A stretch of 64,000 bases of DNA from Rahnella sp. AA (GCF_002834385.1 NZ_PITQ01000005.1:62001-126000), one strand, 5' to 3'; counted from the stretch's first letter, positions 21,601 through 31,168 are shown. Notes: generated from the letters alone by a model not told the origin. Made by a program: numbers and translations.

Positions 21601-24600
21601 AACCGAAATGTATTTCTGTTCAATCAGCGCCACTTTCAGCGCAGGCAGGGCAATTTGTTTCAGGGTCGGATCAACGGCAATCACGTTCAGATGACGAACC
21701 GCGCCGCGGTTGATGTACCCCAAATCGCCGTCCGGTTTCACACCGATCAGATAATCGTACGGCGAAACCAGAACCCGCGCGGTCGCAGAGACTGAACGCC
21801 CGCCACCGGCCACAAAGGCTTCTGACAGCAGTTGCAGCTGATACGTCGCATCGGCATAAGATTTCAGATCCAGCGGAATATTCGCCGTGCCTTTTTCGTC
21901 AGTCGTGCGGTCTTCCAGATTGGTTTCAAACCCGTCGCTGTTCTGGCGATTCTCGTAAAACGCATAGTCCGGGAACGCGTCGAAACTTGGATACATCGGG
22001 CGCAGCGTCAGTTTCGACGTCACGCGGCGATCCTGCGCAGGCGTACCAAACAGGTTTTGCACGTCGATATTGGCCTGTAATTCCGTCGGTTTCACCCAGC
22101 CCTGCTTACGTTCCGGCGTCAGTTGCAATTTCACTTTCAGCTGATCCGGCTCGAACTCTTTCACGTTGACGGAGGTGTGGCCCAGCAGCACGGAAGATTC
22201 GTTGTCTTTGCCGATCAGGTACAGATAAACGTTCCATTCGCCGGTCGGTGAATTGTCGTCGGTGGTATAACTCAGTTCGTTGAAACCGCTGGCACCGAGC
22301 GTCAGCGGAACTGTGCTCATCAGCTTATCGCGCGGGTCGTGGATTTCAGCGCGCACCGGAACACCGGCCAGGCCCATACTCCAGTCGGCGGCGCGGGTGA
22401 TCAGACCGATATTGAAAGTGTCGCCCGGACGATAAACGCCGCGATCGGAGAACAGATAACTGCTCAGCGTGCGCGGGTCGTTAGGGGTTTCTTCGCCATC
22501 CACGTCGAACCGCGAGAAGTCGAGGCCGCGGTCGTTATTCCGGTCGGCAGGCAGGAACGAAACATCGCCCTCTTTTTCGACCAGGAACATCACCGGTTGC
22601 CGCTCGCTGGTGTAAACATCCAGCGCCGGGAAACGCACATGCCCGTCAGCGCCGGTGGTTTGCGTCAGCAGCGTGACGCCGTTTTTCGCGATAACCGACA
22701 CTTTGGCGTTGCTGACCGGCGTACCGCTGTGAATCGACTGCACAAATACGTCGCGGGTTTTATCCTGCGAACGCTTGGCAATAATCCCCAGATCGGTGAC
22801 CACCACAAAGCGGGAATCGCCGACCGGCGCTTCGTCTCCGCTCTGATCGTCATCCTGATACTGATAACCGTCGTCATCGGTTGCCGGTTTTTCTTCTTTC
22901 TTCTTCGGATCCCATTCCGACAGCGTCAGCAGGAATACGCCGCGATGCGAACCCGGATCGGTGGACAGATAACGGGAAAGATCGACGCCCTGATAATTCA
23001 CTTCACCCGGTTTGTCGTTATTCACCGCCGTCTGATATTTGAAATGCTCGGTAAAATACTCGTCATTCAGACGGTTAAATTCCGCCGACGAATATTCACG
23101 GCTTTTAAATGACACGATGTGTTGCAGCTGGCTTGGGATAACGCGTTTGATATCCAGACGCATTCCCGGCACGTTACGCGCGGCCACACTGATTTGTTTG
23201 TCACCGTTCACCGACAGCAGCGAACCCTGCGACATAAATTGCAGAGACTTCGGATAATCCGGGACTTCAACAATGCGGTAGACTTTTTCCGGCATTTTAT
23301 AGCCGCCGGAAGACGTCAGGACATTGTCGATTTCCACCAGCATGGCGCGGTGCGCGGGCGCATCGAAGCGGAAACTGAACTGCGGCTGATAGTCGCTTTC
23401 GGCTTCGTTCAGCTGGATATTCAGCGGCGTGGATTGCGCCAGCACGTTATTTTCGACACTGTCCACATTCCAGCTGGCGTAATCGTCCGGGCCGGTTGCG
23501 GCCTCTGAATCGTTCGGATCGTGCTGCGGTAACAACCAGACTTTTACCGCGCGGCGGATATCTTTATCTTTCACCGCATCGCTGAACCCGATAATCAGCG
23601 CACGCTGACCTTTCGCGCCGTCGGCATCGACCACCTGCGCGCTGGCGTCACTCACGGCCAGGCTGTAAAGCGTTGGCACGGAAACCCAGACGTTACGTGC
23701 CTGCGTGGTTGCATTTGATGCCACCGACGCCTTCACGCCCTCGCCTATCGTCATGTGAACAGAGCCGCCGTGATCGAGCGATTTCAGCGGTTCGGAATGC
23801 ACCCAGGCGTTGAGTTTTTTCTGGTCGTAGACCACGGAAAAATTGAGTTTGGATTCCGTTTTGGCTTTCCCTTCACTCAGGCCCAGAGAGATTTGTTTCT
23901 CAAAACTGGCCACATCCACCGGCGCATTGAATTTGACGTTGAAAATCGCGCTGCGTTTTTGCGGATCCTGCGGGTCCTGATAATACTCGGCGGTCCCGGA
24001 CTGATAATCGAAGGCAGGCGCGGTGAATTCATAACGCGTGGTCGCCAGTTTGATTTGCGGCGCGAGCAATACGTCAGGCGTGAAACTCACTTCGTATTTT
24101 GTGCCCATCGGCAGCGGATTTTTTGGCGTGAAAACCAGCGTATAACCGCTGATCCATTTCCATTCCCCTTCGGTGGCCGGTTTCAGCGAAATGCCTTTTT
24201 CGACCACTTTGCCGACATCCGTCAGCGGCGCAGCTGAATTTCTAAAATTAAATATGGCCTGCTGAGGCGCAATTTTTTGCGCGGCATAATTAATCGCTTC
24301 CGGGTTACTGACCCGCACGCTGGTTTCCTGATACACCATCGGTGCCGGTTCGATAGGCTGCGGACGGTTTAACCACCAGTGCCAGCCGTAAACGCCCGCA
24401 CCTGCCGCGCACAGCAACACCAGAATGGCCAGACTGATGGCTTTCGGGTGTTTATCGGCGCCGCTTTCAATGCGCGTAAATCCGCGCTTAAGCCAGCCGG
24501 ACATTGCCGTCCACCAGACCGGCGCACGCCAGTCGATATTGCCGACAACAGGTTTAATGACGCGCCCGAGCAGACCTGAAATAAAAGCCAGCGCGCGAAG

Positions 24601-24654
24601 GACGCCTTTTATCAATGTAAAAGGCAAACGAAGTAAGAATCTGAGTAAATCCAT
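18637..24654 (-). CDS. Large thioester alpha-2-macroglobulin family protein
   Basis: 2005 residues, clearly longer than E. coli YfhM (1653) or YfaS. There is no lipobox; instead a single TM at about 75-92 (SLAILVLLCAAGAGVYGWHWW) after an ~70-residue cytoplasmic N-terminus anchors it in the inner membrane, facing the periplasm. Repeated macroglobulin beta-domains fill the first ~1200 residues. The thioester motif YPYYCSEQ has its Cys at 1515 and is intact, inside the helical thioester domain. An acidic linker (ESDSSDENSDAEA, ~1930) precedes the last domain. Such proteins are thought to trap attacking proteases while the partner PBP1c repairs murein. Its operon partner pbpC follows. I leave the symbol open because it is not a simple YfhM. 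Confidence 0.9.
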   Translation of the reverse strand: MDLLRFLLRLPFTLIKGVLRALAFISGLLGRVIKPVVGNIDWRAPVWWTAMSGWLKRGFTRIESGADKHPKAISLAILVLLCAAGAGVYGWHWWLNRPQPIEPAPMVYQETSVRVSNPEAINYAAQKIAPQQAIFNFRNSAAPLTDVGKVVEKGISLKPATEGEWKWISGYTLVFTPKNPLPMGTKYEVSFTPDVLLAPQIKLATTRYEFTAPAFDYQSGTAEYYQDPQDPQKRSAIFNVKFNAPVDVASFEKQISLGLSEGKAKTESKLNFSVVYDQKKLNAWVHSEPLKSLDHGGSVHMTIGEGVKASVASNATTQARNVWVSVPTLYSLAVSDASAQVVDADGAKGQRALIIGFSDAVKDKDIRRAVKVWLLPQHDPNDSEAATGPDDYASWNVDSVENNVLAQSTPLNIQLNEAESDYQPQFSFRFDAPAHRAMLVEIDNVLTSSGGYKMPEKVYRIVEVPDYPKSLQFMSQGSLLSVNGDKQISVAARNVPGMRLDIKRVIPSQLQHIVSFKSREYSSAEFNRLNDEYFTEHFKYQTAVNNDKPGEVNYQGVDLSRYLSTDPGSHRGVFLLTLSEWDPKKKEEKPATDDDGYQYQDDDQSGDEAPVGDSRFVVVTDLGIIAKRSQDKTRDVFVQSIHSGTPVSNAKVSVIAKNGVTLLTQTTGADGHVRFPALDVYTSERQPVMFLVEKEGDVSFLPADRNNDRGLDFSRFDVDGEETPNDPRTLSSYLFSDRGVYRPGDTFNIGLITRAADWSMGLAGVPVRAEIHDPRDKLMSTVPLTLGASGFNELSYTTDDNSPTGEWNVYLYLIGKDNESSVLLGHTSVNVKEFEPDQLKVKLQLTPERKQGWVKPTELQANIDVQNLFGTPAQDRRVTSKLTLRPMYPSFDAFPDYAFYENRQNSDGFETNLEDRTTDEKGTANIPLDLKSYADATYQLQLLSEAFVAGGGRSVSATARVLVSPYDYLIGVKPDGDLGYINRGAVRHLNVIAVDPTLKQIALPALKVALIEQKYISVLTKQDSGVYKYQSKMKEVQLSEQPLSLTAQGNDLTLATDKPGDFVLVVEDAQGKVLNRIAYTVAGNANLSRSLDRNAELKLKLNQAEYQPGEEIEVSINAPYTGSGLITIEKDKVYSWQWFHTDTTSSVQKIRVPAGMEGNGYINVQFVRDVNSNEIFMSPLSYGVMPFKISTKARQNYLEVDAPEVIKPGENLAMTVMTDGPQQVALFAVDEGILQVARYRLKDPLEYFFRKRELGVESSQILDLILPEFSKLMQLAAAPGGDGGEGLDLNVNPFKRKRDKPVAYWSGITEVNGEKQFDYQVPDYFNGKIRVMAISVTPDKIGKAQTSATVRDNFIMTPNVPAMVAPGDEFDVSVGVSNNLEGLNGKSVAIAVHLAVPPQLEVVGKADQNLSLAEKREGVINFRLRAKAVPGDAPLVFEATYADKTSSRTISTSVRPAMPFRTQSVMGRMSGSSQTVDNLRQMFDAYAVRKAAVSNSPLVLTNGLSQYLADYPYYCSEQIVSRSIPMILEGQHPEMKGSLSQAETSKKLKDMLAILRSRQNDSGAIGLWRSSPQTDPFVTPYVVQYLLEAKAAGVSLPAGMLDEANAALRELAASQSDDLYTLRLRAWAVYLLTRQGEITTSSLASVQDTLQQRYPDTWKTDLSALYLASSYRMLKMDDEANTLLQPTWKQLSKAYDKAWWTQSYFDPLVQDATRLYLITRHFPEKVSAIPPQVLENMVRSLKEERYTTYSSAMSILALESYSTQVAAQATAPDALKITQISKTKNVEPQLISSVQGLFAKANFTADAKALRVENGNDAPAWYVVTQAGFDLAAPKKAISRGLEITRDYTDEQGKPVTQITLGQKINVHLKIRANSKEGQDNLAIVDLLPGGFEVVQQTPPEPESDSSDENSDAEASASWQSPLAASGSTWAPDYSDIREDRVVIYGSASTDVQEFVYQIKATNTGSFIIPPAYGEAMYDREVQALSVSDQKLVVIPADEPAVAKK

Positions 24655-24914
24655 TTGTAGCTGTACCCCTAATCCCTATGACCCATAATCTGAAGTGATA
24701 TTTAAGAAAAATATTTTGAAATTCAGAATATTGCGAAATGTGTTACGGAATATAAAATTCGCAAGAAGCGCGGCGAAGGATAATAACTATCCGACTAAAA
24801 AGCCATCAGATAAAGCGTAGCAGGCCGCCCGTTTTTTCGGTCGATTTCTGCACTGCCAGCAACGCAATTGTGTGAAACAATGGCGAAAGAATTTTAAGGA
24901 CAGTGGCAGAGGAT

Positions 24915-25388
24915 ATGAAGACTAAACTGATTACCCGCGAAGGCTACGACAAGCTCAAAGCTGAGCTGGATTTTCTGTGGCGTGAAGAGCGTCCGGAAGT
25001 CACCAAAAAGGTGACCTGGGCCGCCAGTCTGGGCGACCGCAGTGAAAATGCCGATTATCAGTACAACAAAAAACGTCTGCGCGAAATCGACCGCCGCATC
25101 CGCTATCTGACCAAATGCCTGGAACAACTGCGCATTGTCGATTATTCACCGCAGCAGGACGGCAAAGTGTTCTTCGGCGCGTGGGTGGAAGTGGAAAATG
25201 ACGACGGCGATATCAAGCGCTTCCGCATCGTCGGTTATGACGAAATCTTTGGCCGCAAAGACTACATTTCTATCGACTCCCCGATGGCGCGCGCGCTGCT
25301 GAAAAAGGAAGTCGGCGACAGTCTGGTGGTCACCACGCCGGTCGGCGATGCGACCTGGTACGTCAATGAAATCGACTACGGCAAATAA
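24915..25388 (+). CDS. greB: Transcription elongation factor GreB
   Basis: 157 residues from ATG 24915 (E. coli 158). A GTG at 24903 would add four residues; the family begins MKT-L-TREGY, so 24915 is preferred, though TAAGGA at 24895-24900 lies rather far. The N-terminal coiled coil has the tip acids in ASLGDRSENADYQ, which carry the RNA-cleavage stimulating Asp/Glu; the C-terminal FKBP-like domain binds RNA polymerase. It rescues backtracked polymerase. In E. coli greB is directly divergent from ompR; here 14 kb of accessory DNA separates them. Confidence 0.96.
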   Translation: MKTKLITREGYDKLKAELDFLWREERPEVTKKVTWAASLGDRSENADYQYNKKRLREIDRRIRYLTKCLEQLRIVDYSPQQDGKVFFGAWVEVENDDGDIKRFRIVGYDEIFGRKDYISIDSPMARALLKKEVGDSLVVTTPVGDATWYVNEIDYGK

Positions 25389-25508
25389 TCAGATAACGCC
25401 CAAAACGTGAGGCACATCGTCCCGACGGCTGGCATTTTCAGTCTTCAAATCGTATAACGGTGCCCTGTATTTACGTCACTCACTAACGAAAAAACTGATA
25501 CCCGACCT

Positions 25509-27842
25509 ATGAATGATCAACTGAGCCGCATTATCGCAAGTGAATTGCAGGTTCGCCCGGAGCAGGTTGCTTCCGTGGTGCGTCTGCTGGATGAAGGTAA
25601 TACCGTGCCCTTTATTGCGCGGTATCGTAAGGAAGTCACCGGTGGGTTGGATGATACCCAGTTGCGTCAGTTAGACACACGTCTGGGCTATTTGCGTGAG
25701 CTGGAAGACCGCCGCCAGACCATCCTCAAATCCATCGAGGATCAGGGCAAACTGAGCGACGATCTGGCTAAAGCCATTAACACCACGCTGAGCAAAACCG
25801 AGCTGGAAGACCTTTATCTGCCGTTTAAACCCAAACGCCGTACGCGCGGGCAGATTGCGATTGAAGCAGGCCTTGAGCCGCTGGCCGATCTGCTGTGGAA
25901 TGAACCGCAGAACGAGCCGGAAACCACCGCCGCTAAATTTGTCGATGCCGAAAAAGGCGTCGCCGATACCAAAGCCGCGCTCGATGGTGCACGCTACATT
26001 CTGATGGAACGCTTTGCCGAAGATGCGTCTCTGCTGGCGAAAGTCCGTGATTACCTGTGGAAAAATGCGCATCTGACTGCCCGTATGGTCGAAGGCAAAG
26101 AGCAGGAAGGCGCGAAATTCCGCGATTATTTCGATCACCATGAACCGATTTCTCAGGTACCTTCACACCGCGCGCTGGCAATGTTCCGCGGCCGCAACGA
26201 AGGCGTCCTGCAGCTGGCGCTGAATGCCGATCCGCAACACGATGAACCGCCAAAAGAAAGCTACGCCGAACAGCTGATTATCGATCATCTGGGCCTGCGT
26301 CTGAACAACGCCCCGGCCGACGTCTGGCGTCGCGCGGTGGTGAACTGGACGTGGCGCATTAAAGTGCTGCTGCACCTCGAAACCGAGCTGATGGGCACCG
26401 TGCGTGAACGCGCCGAAGACGAAGCGATTAACGTTTTCGCCCGCAATATGCACGACTTGCTGATGGCCGCACCGGCCGGAATGCGCGCCACCATGGGCCT
26501 CGATCCGGGCCTGCGTACCGGCGTAAAAGTCGCCGTTGTGGATAACACCGGCAAACTGGTGGATATCGATACGGTTTATCCCCATACCGGTCAGGCGGCG
26601 AAAGCGGCGCAGCAGGTTGCCGCGCTGTGCATCAAACATAACGTTGAGCTGGTGGCGATAGGCAACGGTACCGCTTCCCGCGAGACCGAACGTTTCTTCC
26701 TTGATCTGCAAAAACAATTCCCGAAAGTGATTGCGCAGAAAGTGATCGTCAGCGAGGCAGGCGCGTCCGTCTATTCCGCTTCCGAGCTGGCCGCGCTGGA
26801 ATTCCCGGATCTGGACGTGTCGATTCGCGGTGCGGTCTCCATTGCCCGTCGTTTGCAGGATCCGCTGGCCGAGCTGGTGAAAATCGACCCGAAATCCATC
26901 GGTGTCGGCCAGTACCAGCACGACGTCAGCCAGAGTTTGCTGGCGAAGAAACTCGATACAGTCGTCGAAGACTGCGTGAACGCCGTGGGTGTGGATCTGA
27001 ACACCGCATCGGTTCCGCTGCTGACCCGTGTTGCAGGCCTGACCCGCATGATGGCGCAGAATATCGTTAACTGGCGCGACGAAAACGGGCAGTTCCGCAA
27101 CCGCGAACAGCTGCTGAAAGTGAGCCGTCTGGGGCCAAAAGCCTTTGAACAGTGCGCGGGCTTCCTGCGCATCAACCACGGCGATAATCCGCTCGACGCC
27201 TCAACGGTTCACCCGGAAACCTATCCGGTCGTCGAACGCATTCTGGCCGCCACACAGCTGGCGCTGAAAGAACTGATGGGCGATTCCAACGCGCTGCGCG
27301 GCCTGAAAGCCAGTGAATTCACCGACGACAAATTCGGTGTGCCGACCGTTACCGACATCATCAAAGAGCTGGAAAAACCGGGGCACGATCCGCGTCCTGA
27401 GTTCAAAACCGCGACCTTTGCCGATGGCGTGGAAACCATGAATGACCTGATGCCGGGCATGATCCTCGAAGGCTCGGTCACTAACGTCACCAACTTCGGT
27501 GCGTTCGTGGATATCGGCGTTCATCAGGACGGGCTGGTGCACATTTCTTCACTGGCGAACAAATTCGTCGAAGACCCGCACACCGTGGTGAAAGCCGGCG
27601 ACATCGTTAAAGTCAAAGTGATGGAAGTTGATTTGCAGCGCAAACGTATCGCCCTGACCATGTGCCTGGACGAACAACCGGGTGAATCCCCGGCGCGCCG
27701 TTCCTCTGCACCGGCGTCAGGCAATAACCGTGATGCGCAAAAACGTCCTGCGGCAAACAAACCGTCGGGCCGTAATTCCGCTCCGGCCGGGAATAATGCA
27801 ATGGCCGATGCACTGGCCGCCGCACTCGGTAAAAAACGCTAA
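25509..27842 (+). CDS. tex: Tex-family RNA-binding transcription accessory protein
   Basis: 777 residues (E. coli YhgF 773). N-terminal helical Tex domain, YqgF/RuvX-like RNase-fold domain around 325-460 ([17 protein letters not shown]), helix-hairpin-helix pair around 495-560 ([15 protein letters not shown]), and a C-terminal S1 domain ~650-720 ([24 protein letters not shown]). A basic tail ends ALGKKR. Tex binds nucleic acid and affects transcription and toxin expression in some species (family knowledge). No strong ribosome site precedes the ATG. It follows greB as in E. coli. Confidence 0.95.
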   Translation: MNDQLSRIIASELQVRPEQVASVVRLLDEGNTVPFIARYRKEVTGGLDDTQLRQLDTRLGYLRELEDRRQTILKSIEDQGKLSDDLAKAINTTLSKTELEDLYLPFKPKRRTRGQIAIEAGLEPLADLLWNEPQNEPETTAAKFVDAEKGVADTKAALDGARYILMERFAEDASLLAKVRDYLWKNAHLTARMVEGKEQEGAKFRDYFDHHEPISQVPSHRALAMFRGRNEGVLQLALNADPQHDEPPKESYAEQLIIDHLGLRLNNAPADVWRRAVVNWTWRIKVLLHLETELMGTVRERAEDEAINVFARNMHDLLMAAPAGMRATMGLDPGLRTGVKVAVVDNTGKLVDIDTVYPHTGQAAKAAQQVAALCIKHNVELVAIGNGTASRETERFFLDLQKQFPKVIAQKVIVSEAGASVYSASELAALEFPDLDVSIRGAVSIARRLQDPLAELVKIDPKSIGVGQYQHDVSQSLLAKKLDTVVEDCVNAVGVDLNTASVPLLTRVAGLTRMMAQNIVNWRDENGQFRNREQLLKVSRLGPKAFEQCAGFLRINHGDNPLDASTVHPETYPVVERILAATQLALKELMGDSNALRGLKASEFTDDKFGVPTVTDIIKELEKPGHDPRPEFKTATFADGVETMNDLMPGMILEGSVTNVTNFGAFVDIGVHQDGLVHISSLANKFVEDPHTVVKAGDIVKVKVMEVDLQRKRIALTMCLDEQPGESPARRSSAPASGNNRDAQKRPAANKPSGRNSAPAGNNAMADALAAALGKKR

Positions 27843-27870
27843 TTTTCTGCTTTTCCCCCGCCATACCAAA

Positions 27871-27895
27871 GCCGCTGAAATTCAGCGGCTTTTTT
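27871..27895 (+). terminator. Rho-independent terminator of tex
   Basis: Stem GCCGCTGA (27871-27878) / TCAGCGGC (27882-27889) followed by six T. Confidence 0.9.
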
Positions 27896-27944
27896 CTGTA
27901 TCTTTTTTCGACACTTTTTAAACTCCTCCCTATTGAATCAATCA

Positions 27945-27958
27945 CTGAGATAAATCAA
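27945..27958 (+). promoter_or_regulatory. Candidate FNR site upstream of feoA
   Basis: CTGAG-ATAA-ATCAA matches 8 of 10 fixed bases of the FNR consensus TTGAT-N4-ATCAA. In E. coli feo is activated anaerobically by FNR; the site lies ~73 bp upstream of the candidate -35, further than a typical class II site. Confidence 0.4.
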
Positions 27959-28031
27959 TAAAACGGGCCTCGCACGGGCTTAGGATAGCGCCGCTGTAGA
28001 GATTTACGTGAAGAGGACTGCCTCTTTTATT

Positions 28032-28069
28032 TTGTCTCCACAAGCGTACTAATTATGATAACTATTCTC
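28032..28069 (+). promoter_or_regulatory. feoABC promoter with Fur box
   Basis: A TTGTCT (28032-28037), 16 bp, TATGAT (28054-28059) promoter. The -10 lies inside a 19-base sequence at 28051-28069 that matches the Fur consensus GATAATGATAATCATTATC at 14 of 19 positions. Ferrous-iron-loaded Fur would block polymerase here. The mRNA leader to the feoA ATG would be about 200 nt and holds a 6-bp dyad GTCAGT/ACTGAC near 28103-28118. Confidence 0.7.
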
Positions 28070-28270
28070 GTTTGTACTTCTTTATGTATTCAATTACGCG
28101 GTCAGTCTCGAACTGACAATTTGGCACCAGGGACAATTTCTGAGCATTTTTTTGCAACACACGTCAGTCGCAATTAAGTGGAATCACCGGGCAGGGAAGC
28201 GCGGTGCCGCAGTGTTCACACTCTGGCACCTTCTCTATTTTTCCGGGGTCTCTTTGGGAGAAAACTCACT

Positions 28271-28495
28271 ATGCAGCTTAAATCACAGCGTGCTTACAGA
28301 ATTACCGGCTTTTCGCATGAAATCAGCCCGGCATACCGCCAGAAACTGTTGTCGCTGGGCATGCTACCGGGTTCGCTATTCAGCATAATCCGCGTCGCAC
28401 CGATGGGCGATCCGGTTCAGATAGAAACCCGCCGCACCAGTTTGGTTGTGCGTAGAAAAGATCTCGACCTGCTGAAACTCGAGATGTTGGCCTGA
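28271..28495 (+). CDS. feoA: Ferrous iron transport protein A
   Basis: 74 residues from ATG 28271 with GGGAG at 28256-28260; the frame is open upstream but no family sequence is there. It is an SH3-like small cytoplasmic protein: [27 protein letters not shown] is followed by [17 protein letters not shown]. It is needed for FeoB function, probably through contact with FeoB's G domain. First gene of feoABC. Confidence 0.95.
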   Translation: MQLKSQRAYRITGFSHEISPAYRQKLLSLGMLPGSLFSIIRVAPMGDPVQIETRRTSLVVRRKDLDLLKLEMLA

Positions 28496-28511
28496 TCGTA
28501 AACATCAGGCC
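28489..28511 (+). other. Intercistronic hairpin at the end of feoA
   Basis: A perfect 8-bp dyad GGCCTGAT (28489-28496) / ATCAGGCC (28504-28511) spans the feoA stop codon. A T6 run follows only at ~28523, so it may be a partial attenuator setting the FeoA:FeoB ratio. Confidence 0.5.
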
Positions 28512-28586
28512 GCTTAGCCTCTATTTTTTGGGCCGGGTGGCGTTAGCTCCCCGCATTTCCCCTTTCTCACGCGTAGACTTTAACGT

Positions 28587-30905
28587 ATGAAACCATTGAC
28601 TATCGGCCTGATTGGTAATCCAAACTCAGGTAAAACCACTCTTTTTAATCAGTTAACCGGTGCCCGCCAGCGCGTGGGCAACTGGGCTGGCGTCACCGTA
28701 GAACGTAAAGAAGGCCAGTTCACCACCGCTGAACATCAGATCACGCTGGTGGACTTGCCGGGGACTTACTCCCTGACGACCATCTCCGAACAAACCTCGC
28801 TCGATGAACAAATTGCCTGCCATTACATTCTGAGCGGCGACGCTGATCTCATGATCAACGTTGTGGATGCCTCAAACCTTGAGCGCAATTTGTACCTGAC
28901 CCTGCAATTGCTGGAACTGGGCGTGCCGTGCATCGTCGCACTCAACATGCTCGACATTGCCAAAATCCAGAACATCAACATTGATATTCCGGCGCTGTCT
29001 GCCCGCCTGGGCTGCCCGGTGGTAGCACTGGTATCCACGCGGGCCAGCGGCATCAAAGAACTGAAAGCTGCGATTGACAATCGGCCGCAGGTTGCTGAGC
29101 TTGAACGGGTGACTTATCACCCTGTACTGCAACAAGAAGTCGACGTGCTGGCTGCGGCAATGCCTGAAAATATGGCGTTACAGCAGCGTCGCTGGCTGGC
29201 GCTGCAAATTCTTGAAGGTGATATTTACAGCCAGACACATGCCGGGAACGCGCAGGCATTACTGCCTCAGGTAAAAGCCCGTCTGATTGATCAGAATGTA
29301 GACGACCCCGCACTGCTGATTGCCGATGCGCGTTATCAAAGCATTGCCACGCTTTGCGCCGCTGTCAGTAACTCACACCTCACTGCACCGAATAAACTGA
29401 CTCAGGCGTTGGATCGCGTGATCCTCAACCGTTTCCTGGGGGTACCGATTTTCCTGCTGGTGATGTATCTGATGTTTGTGCTGGCGATCAACATCGGCGG
29501 TGCGTTGCAACCGATTTTTGATATTGGTTCAGCGGCGATTTTCATTCAGGGCACGCAATGGATTGGCTTTATGTTGCACTTCCCGCAGTGGCTGACGATT
29601 TTCCTGGCCCAGGGGATTGGCGGAGGTATTAACACCGTGCTGCCGCTGGTGCCACAAATCGGCATGATGTACCTGTTCCTTTCATTCCTTGAAGACTCAG
29701 GTTACATGGCACGTGCGGCATTCGTCGTGGATCGCCTGATGCAATCACTCGGCCTGCCGGGTAAATCGTTCGTTCCGTTGATTGTGGGCTTTGGCTGTAA
29801 CGTGCCCTCGATTATGGGTGCCCGTACGCTGGATGCCCCGCGCGAACGTCTGATCACCGTCATGATGGCACCGTTTATGTCTTGCGGTGCGCGCCTGGCA
29901 ATTTTCGCTGTTTTCTCTGCGGCATTTTTCGGTCAGGACGGCGCATCTGTCGTCTTCTCACTGTATCTGCTGGGTATTGTGGTCGCGATCCTGACCGGTC
30001 TGGTGTTGAAATACACCGTCATGCGCGGTGAAGCTTCACCCTTTGTGATGGAATTACCGGTCTATCACGTTCCGCATCTGAAAAGCCTGCTGCTGCAAAC
30101 CTGGCAACGCCTGAAAGGTTTCGTGCTGCGGGCGGGTAAAGTGATCGTGATTGCGAGTATTTTCATCGGTGCGCTGAACAGCTTCTCTTTCAGTGGCAAA
30201 GCTGTCGACAGTATCAATGATTCGGCGCTGGCATCAGTGAGTAAAGTACTGACGCCGGTACTGATCCCAATGGGCGTACACCCTGATAACTGGCAGGCGA
30301 CGGTCGGTCTGGTTACCGGGGCAATGGCGAAAGAAGTGGTGGTCGGTACGCTGAATACGCTGTACACCGCAGAGCATATCCATCATGAAGAATTCGATGC
30401 AGCTAACTTCCATCTGCTCGATGAACTGGGTGGCGCCGTACAGCAAACCTGGCAAGGTCTGAAAGATACTTTCAGCGTCACTGTTCTGTCTAACCCTATC
30501 GAAGCCAGCAAAGGTGACGGCGAAATGGGGGTCAGCTCGATGGGCGTAATGAGCACCAAATTTGGTACTGCGGTCTCGGCTTACAGCTATCTGATCTTCG
30601 TGCTGCTTTATGTTCCCTGTGTCTCGGTGATGGGGGCAATTGCCCGCGAAACCAGCCGCAGCTGGATGACATTCTCCATCTTCTGGGGGCTGAACGTGGC
30701 TTATTCTCTGGCTACGCTTTTCTATCAGGCGGCAACATTCAGCGAACATCCGGCATATAGCGGAGGGATTATCCTCATCGTCCTGATTTTCAATGCTGTG
30801 GTGTTAACCAGCCTGCGTAAAGCCCGTAGCCGCGTCAGTGTTCATCTGCAACCGCGAAATATGGCGGAATGCTGTGAACCGGCAACAGGCAGCGATTGCC
30901 ACTAG
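28587..30905 (+). CDS. feoB: Ferrous iron transporter FeoB
   Basis: 772 residues (E. coli 773). N-terminal G domain: G1 GNPNSGKT at 10-17, G3 DLPGTYS, G4 NMLD; a GDI helical domain follows to ~270. The membrane domain has the two Gate motifs with PLIVGFGCNVPSIMGAR and PFMSCGARLAIFAVF, each with the conserved Cys. Imports Fe2+ across the inner membrane, energised by nucleotide hydrolysis. The terminal Cys-rich tail (MAECCEPATGSDC) is noteworthy. feoC starts 8 bases later. Confidence 0.97.
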   Translation: MKPLTIGLIGNPNSGKTTLFNQLTGARQRVGNWAGVTVERKEGQFTTAEHQITLVDLPGTYSLTTISEQTSLDEQIACHYILSGDADLMINVVDASNLERNLYLTLQLLELGVPCIVALNMLDIAKIQNINIDIPALSARLGCPVVALVSTRASGIKELKAAIDNRPQVAELERVTYHPVLQQEVDVLAAAMPENMALQQRRWLALQILEGDIYSQTHAGNAQALLPQVKARLIDQNVDDPALLIADARYQSIATLCAAVSNSHLTAPNKLTQALDRVILNRFLGVPIFLLVMYLMFVLAINIGGALQPIFDIGSAAIFIQGTQWIGFMLHFPQWLTIFLAQGIGGGINTVLPLVPQIGMMYLFLSFLEDSGYMARAAFVVDRLMQSLGLPGKSFVPLIVGFGCNVPSIMGARTLDAPRERLITVMMAPFMSCGARLAIFAVFSAAFFGQDGASVVFSLYLLGIVVAILTGLVLKYTVMRGEASPFVMELPVYHVPHLKSLLLQTWQRLKGFVLRAGKVIVIASIFIGALNSFSFSGKAVDSINDSALASVSKVLTPVLIPMGVHPDNWQATVGLVTGAMAKEVVVGTLNTLYTAEHIHHEEFDAANFHLLDELGGAVQQTWQGLKDTFSVTVLSNPIEASKGDGEMGVSSMGVMSTKFGTAVSAYSYLIFVLLYVPCVSVMGAIARETSRSWMTFSIFWGLNVAYSLATLFYQAATFSEHPAYSGGIILIVLIFNAVVLTSLRKARSRVSVHLQPRNMAECCEPATGSDCH

Positions 30906-30913
30906 GAGGCGAG

Positions 30914-31150
30914 ATGACGACATTAATTCAGGTCCGCGACACACTGGCACTGGCTGGCCGCGCAGATGCCCGTCAGCTCAGTCATCAGCTTAACGCGCCG
31001 CAACCTCTGGTGCAGGCGATGCTCGAACGGCTGGTGGCGATGCGTAAAGTGCAACCCGTCGAAGCTGATGACAGCTGCCAGAGTGGCGGCTGTCAAAGTT
31101 GCGCCGAAGGCAAAAAATGCCAGACGGTTTCCTACACCCTCACCAACTGA
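30914..31150 (+). CDS. feoC: FeoC, Fe-S-dependent regulator or stabiliser of FeoB
   Basis: 78 residues from ATG 30914, with AGGAGG at 30904-30909 overlapping the feoB stop. A winged-helix fold (VRDTLALAGRADARQLSHQL) is followed by the Cys cluster C-QSGG-C-QS-C-AEGKK-C, which binds a [4Fe-4S] cluster in Klebsiella FeoC. It is thought to protect FeoB from proteolysis when oxygen is low. Last gene of the operon. Confidence 0.93.
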   Translation: MTTLIQVRDTLALAGRADARQLSHQLNAPQPLVQAMLERLVAMRKVQPVEADDSCQSGGCQSCAEGKKCQTVSYTLTN

Positions 31151-31168
31151 TCCCGGCTTCTGCTCTTA

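Noticed and set aside
20476-21795. 439-codon open frame on the plus strand inside the alpha-2-macroglobulin gene
   Set aside because: It is antisense to a clear gene, has no family pattern or ribosome site, and long antisense frames are expected in GC-rich coding DNA.
26163-27179. 338-codon antisense frame within tex
   Set aside because: Shadow of the tex reading frame; Gln/His/Arg-rich composition without motifs.
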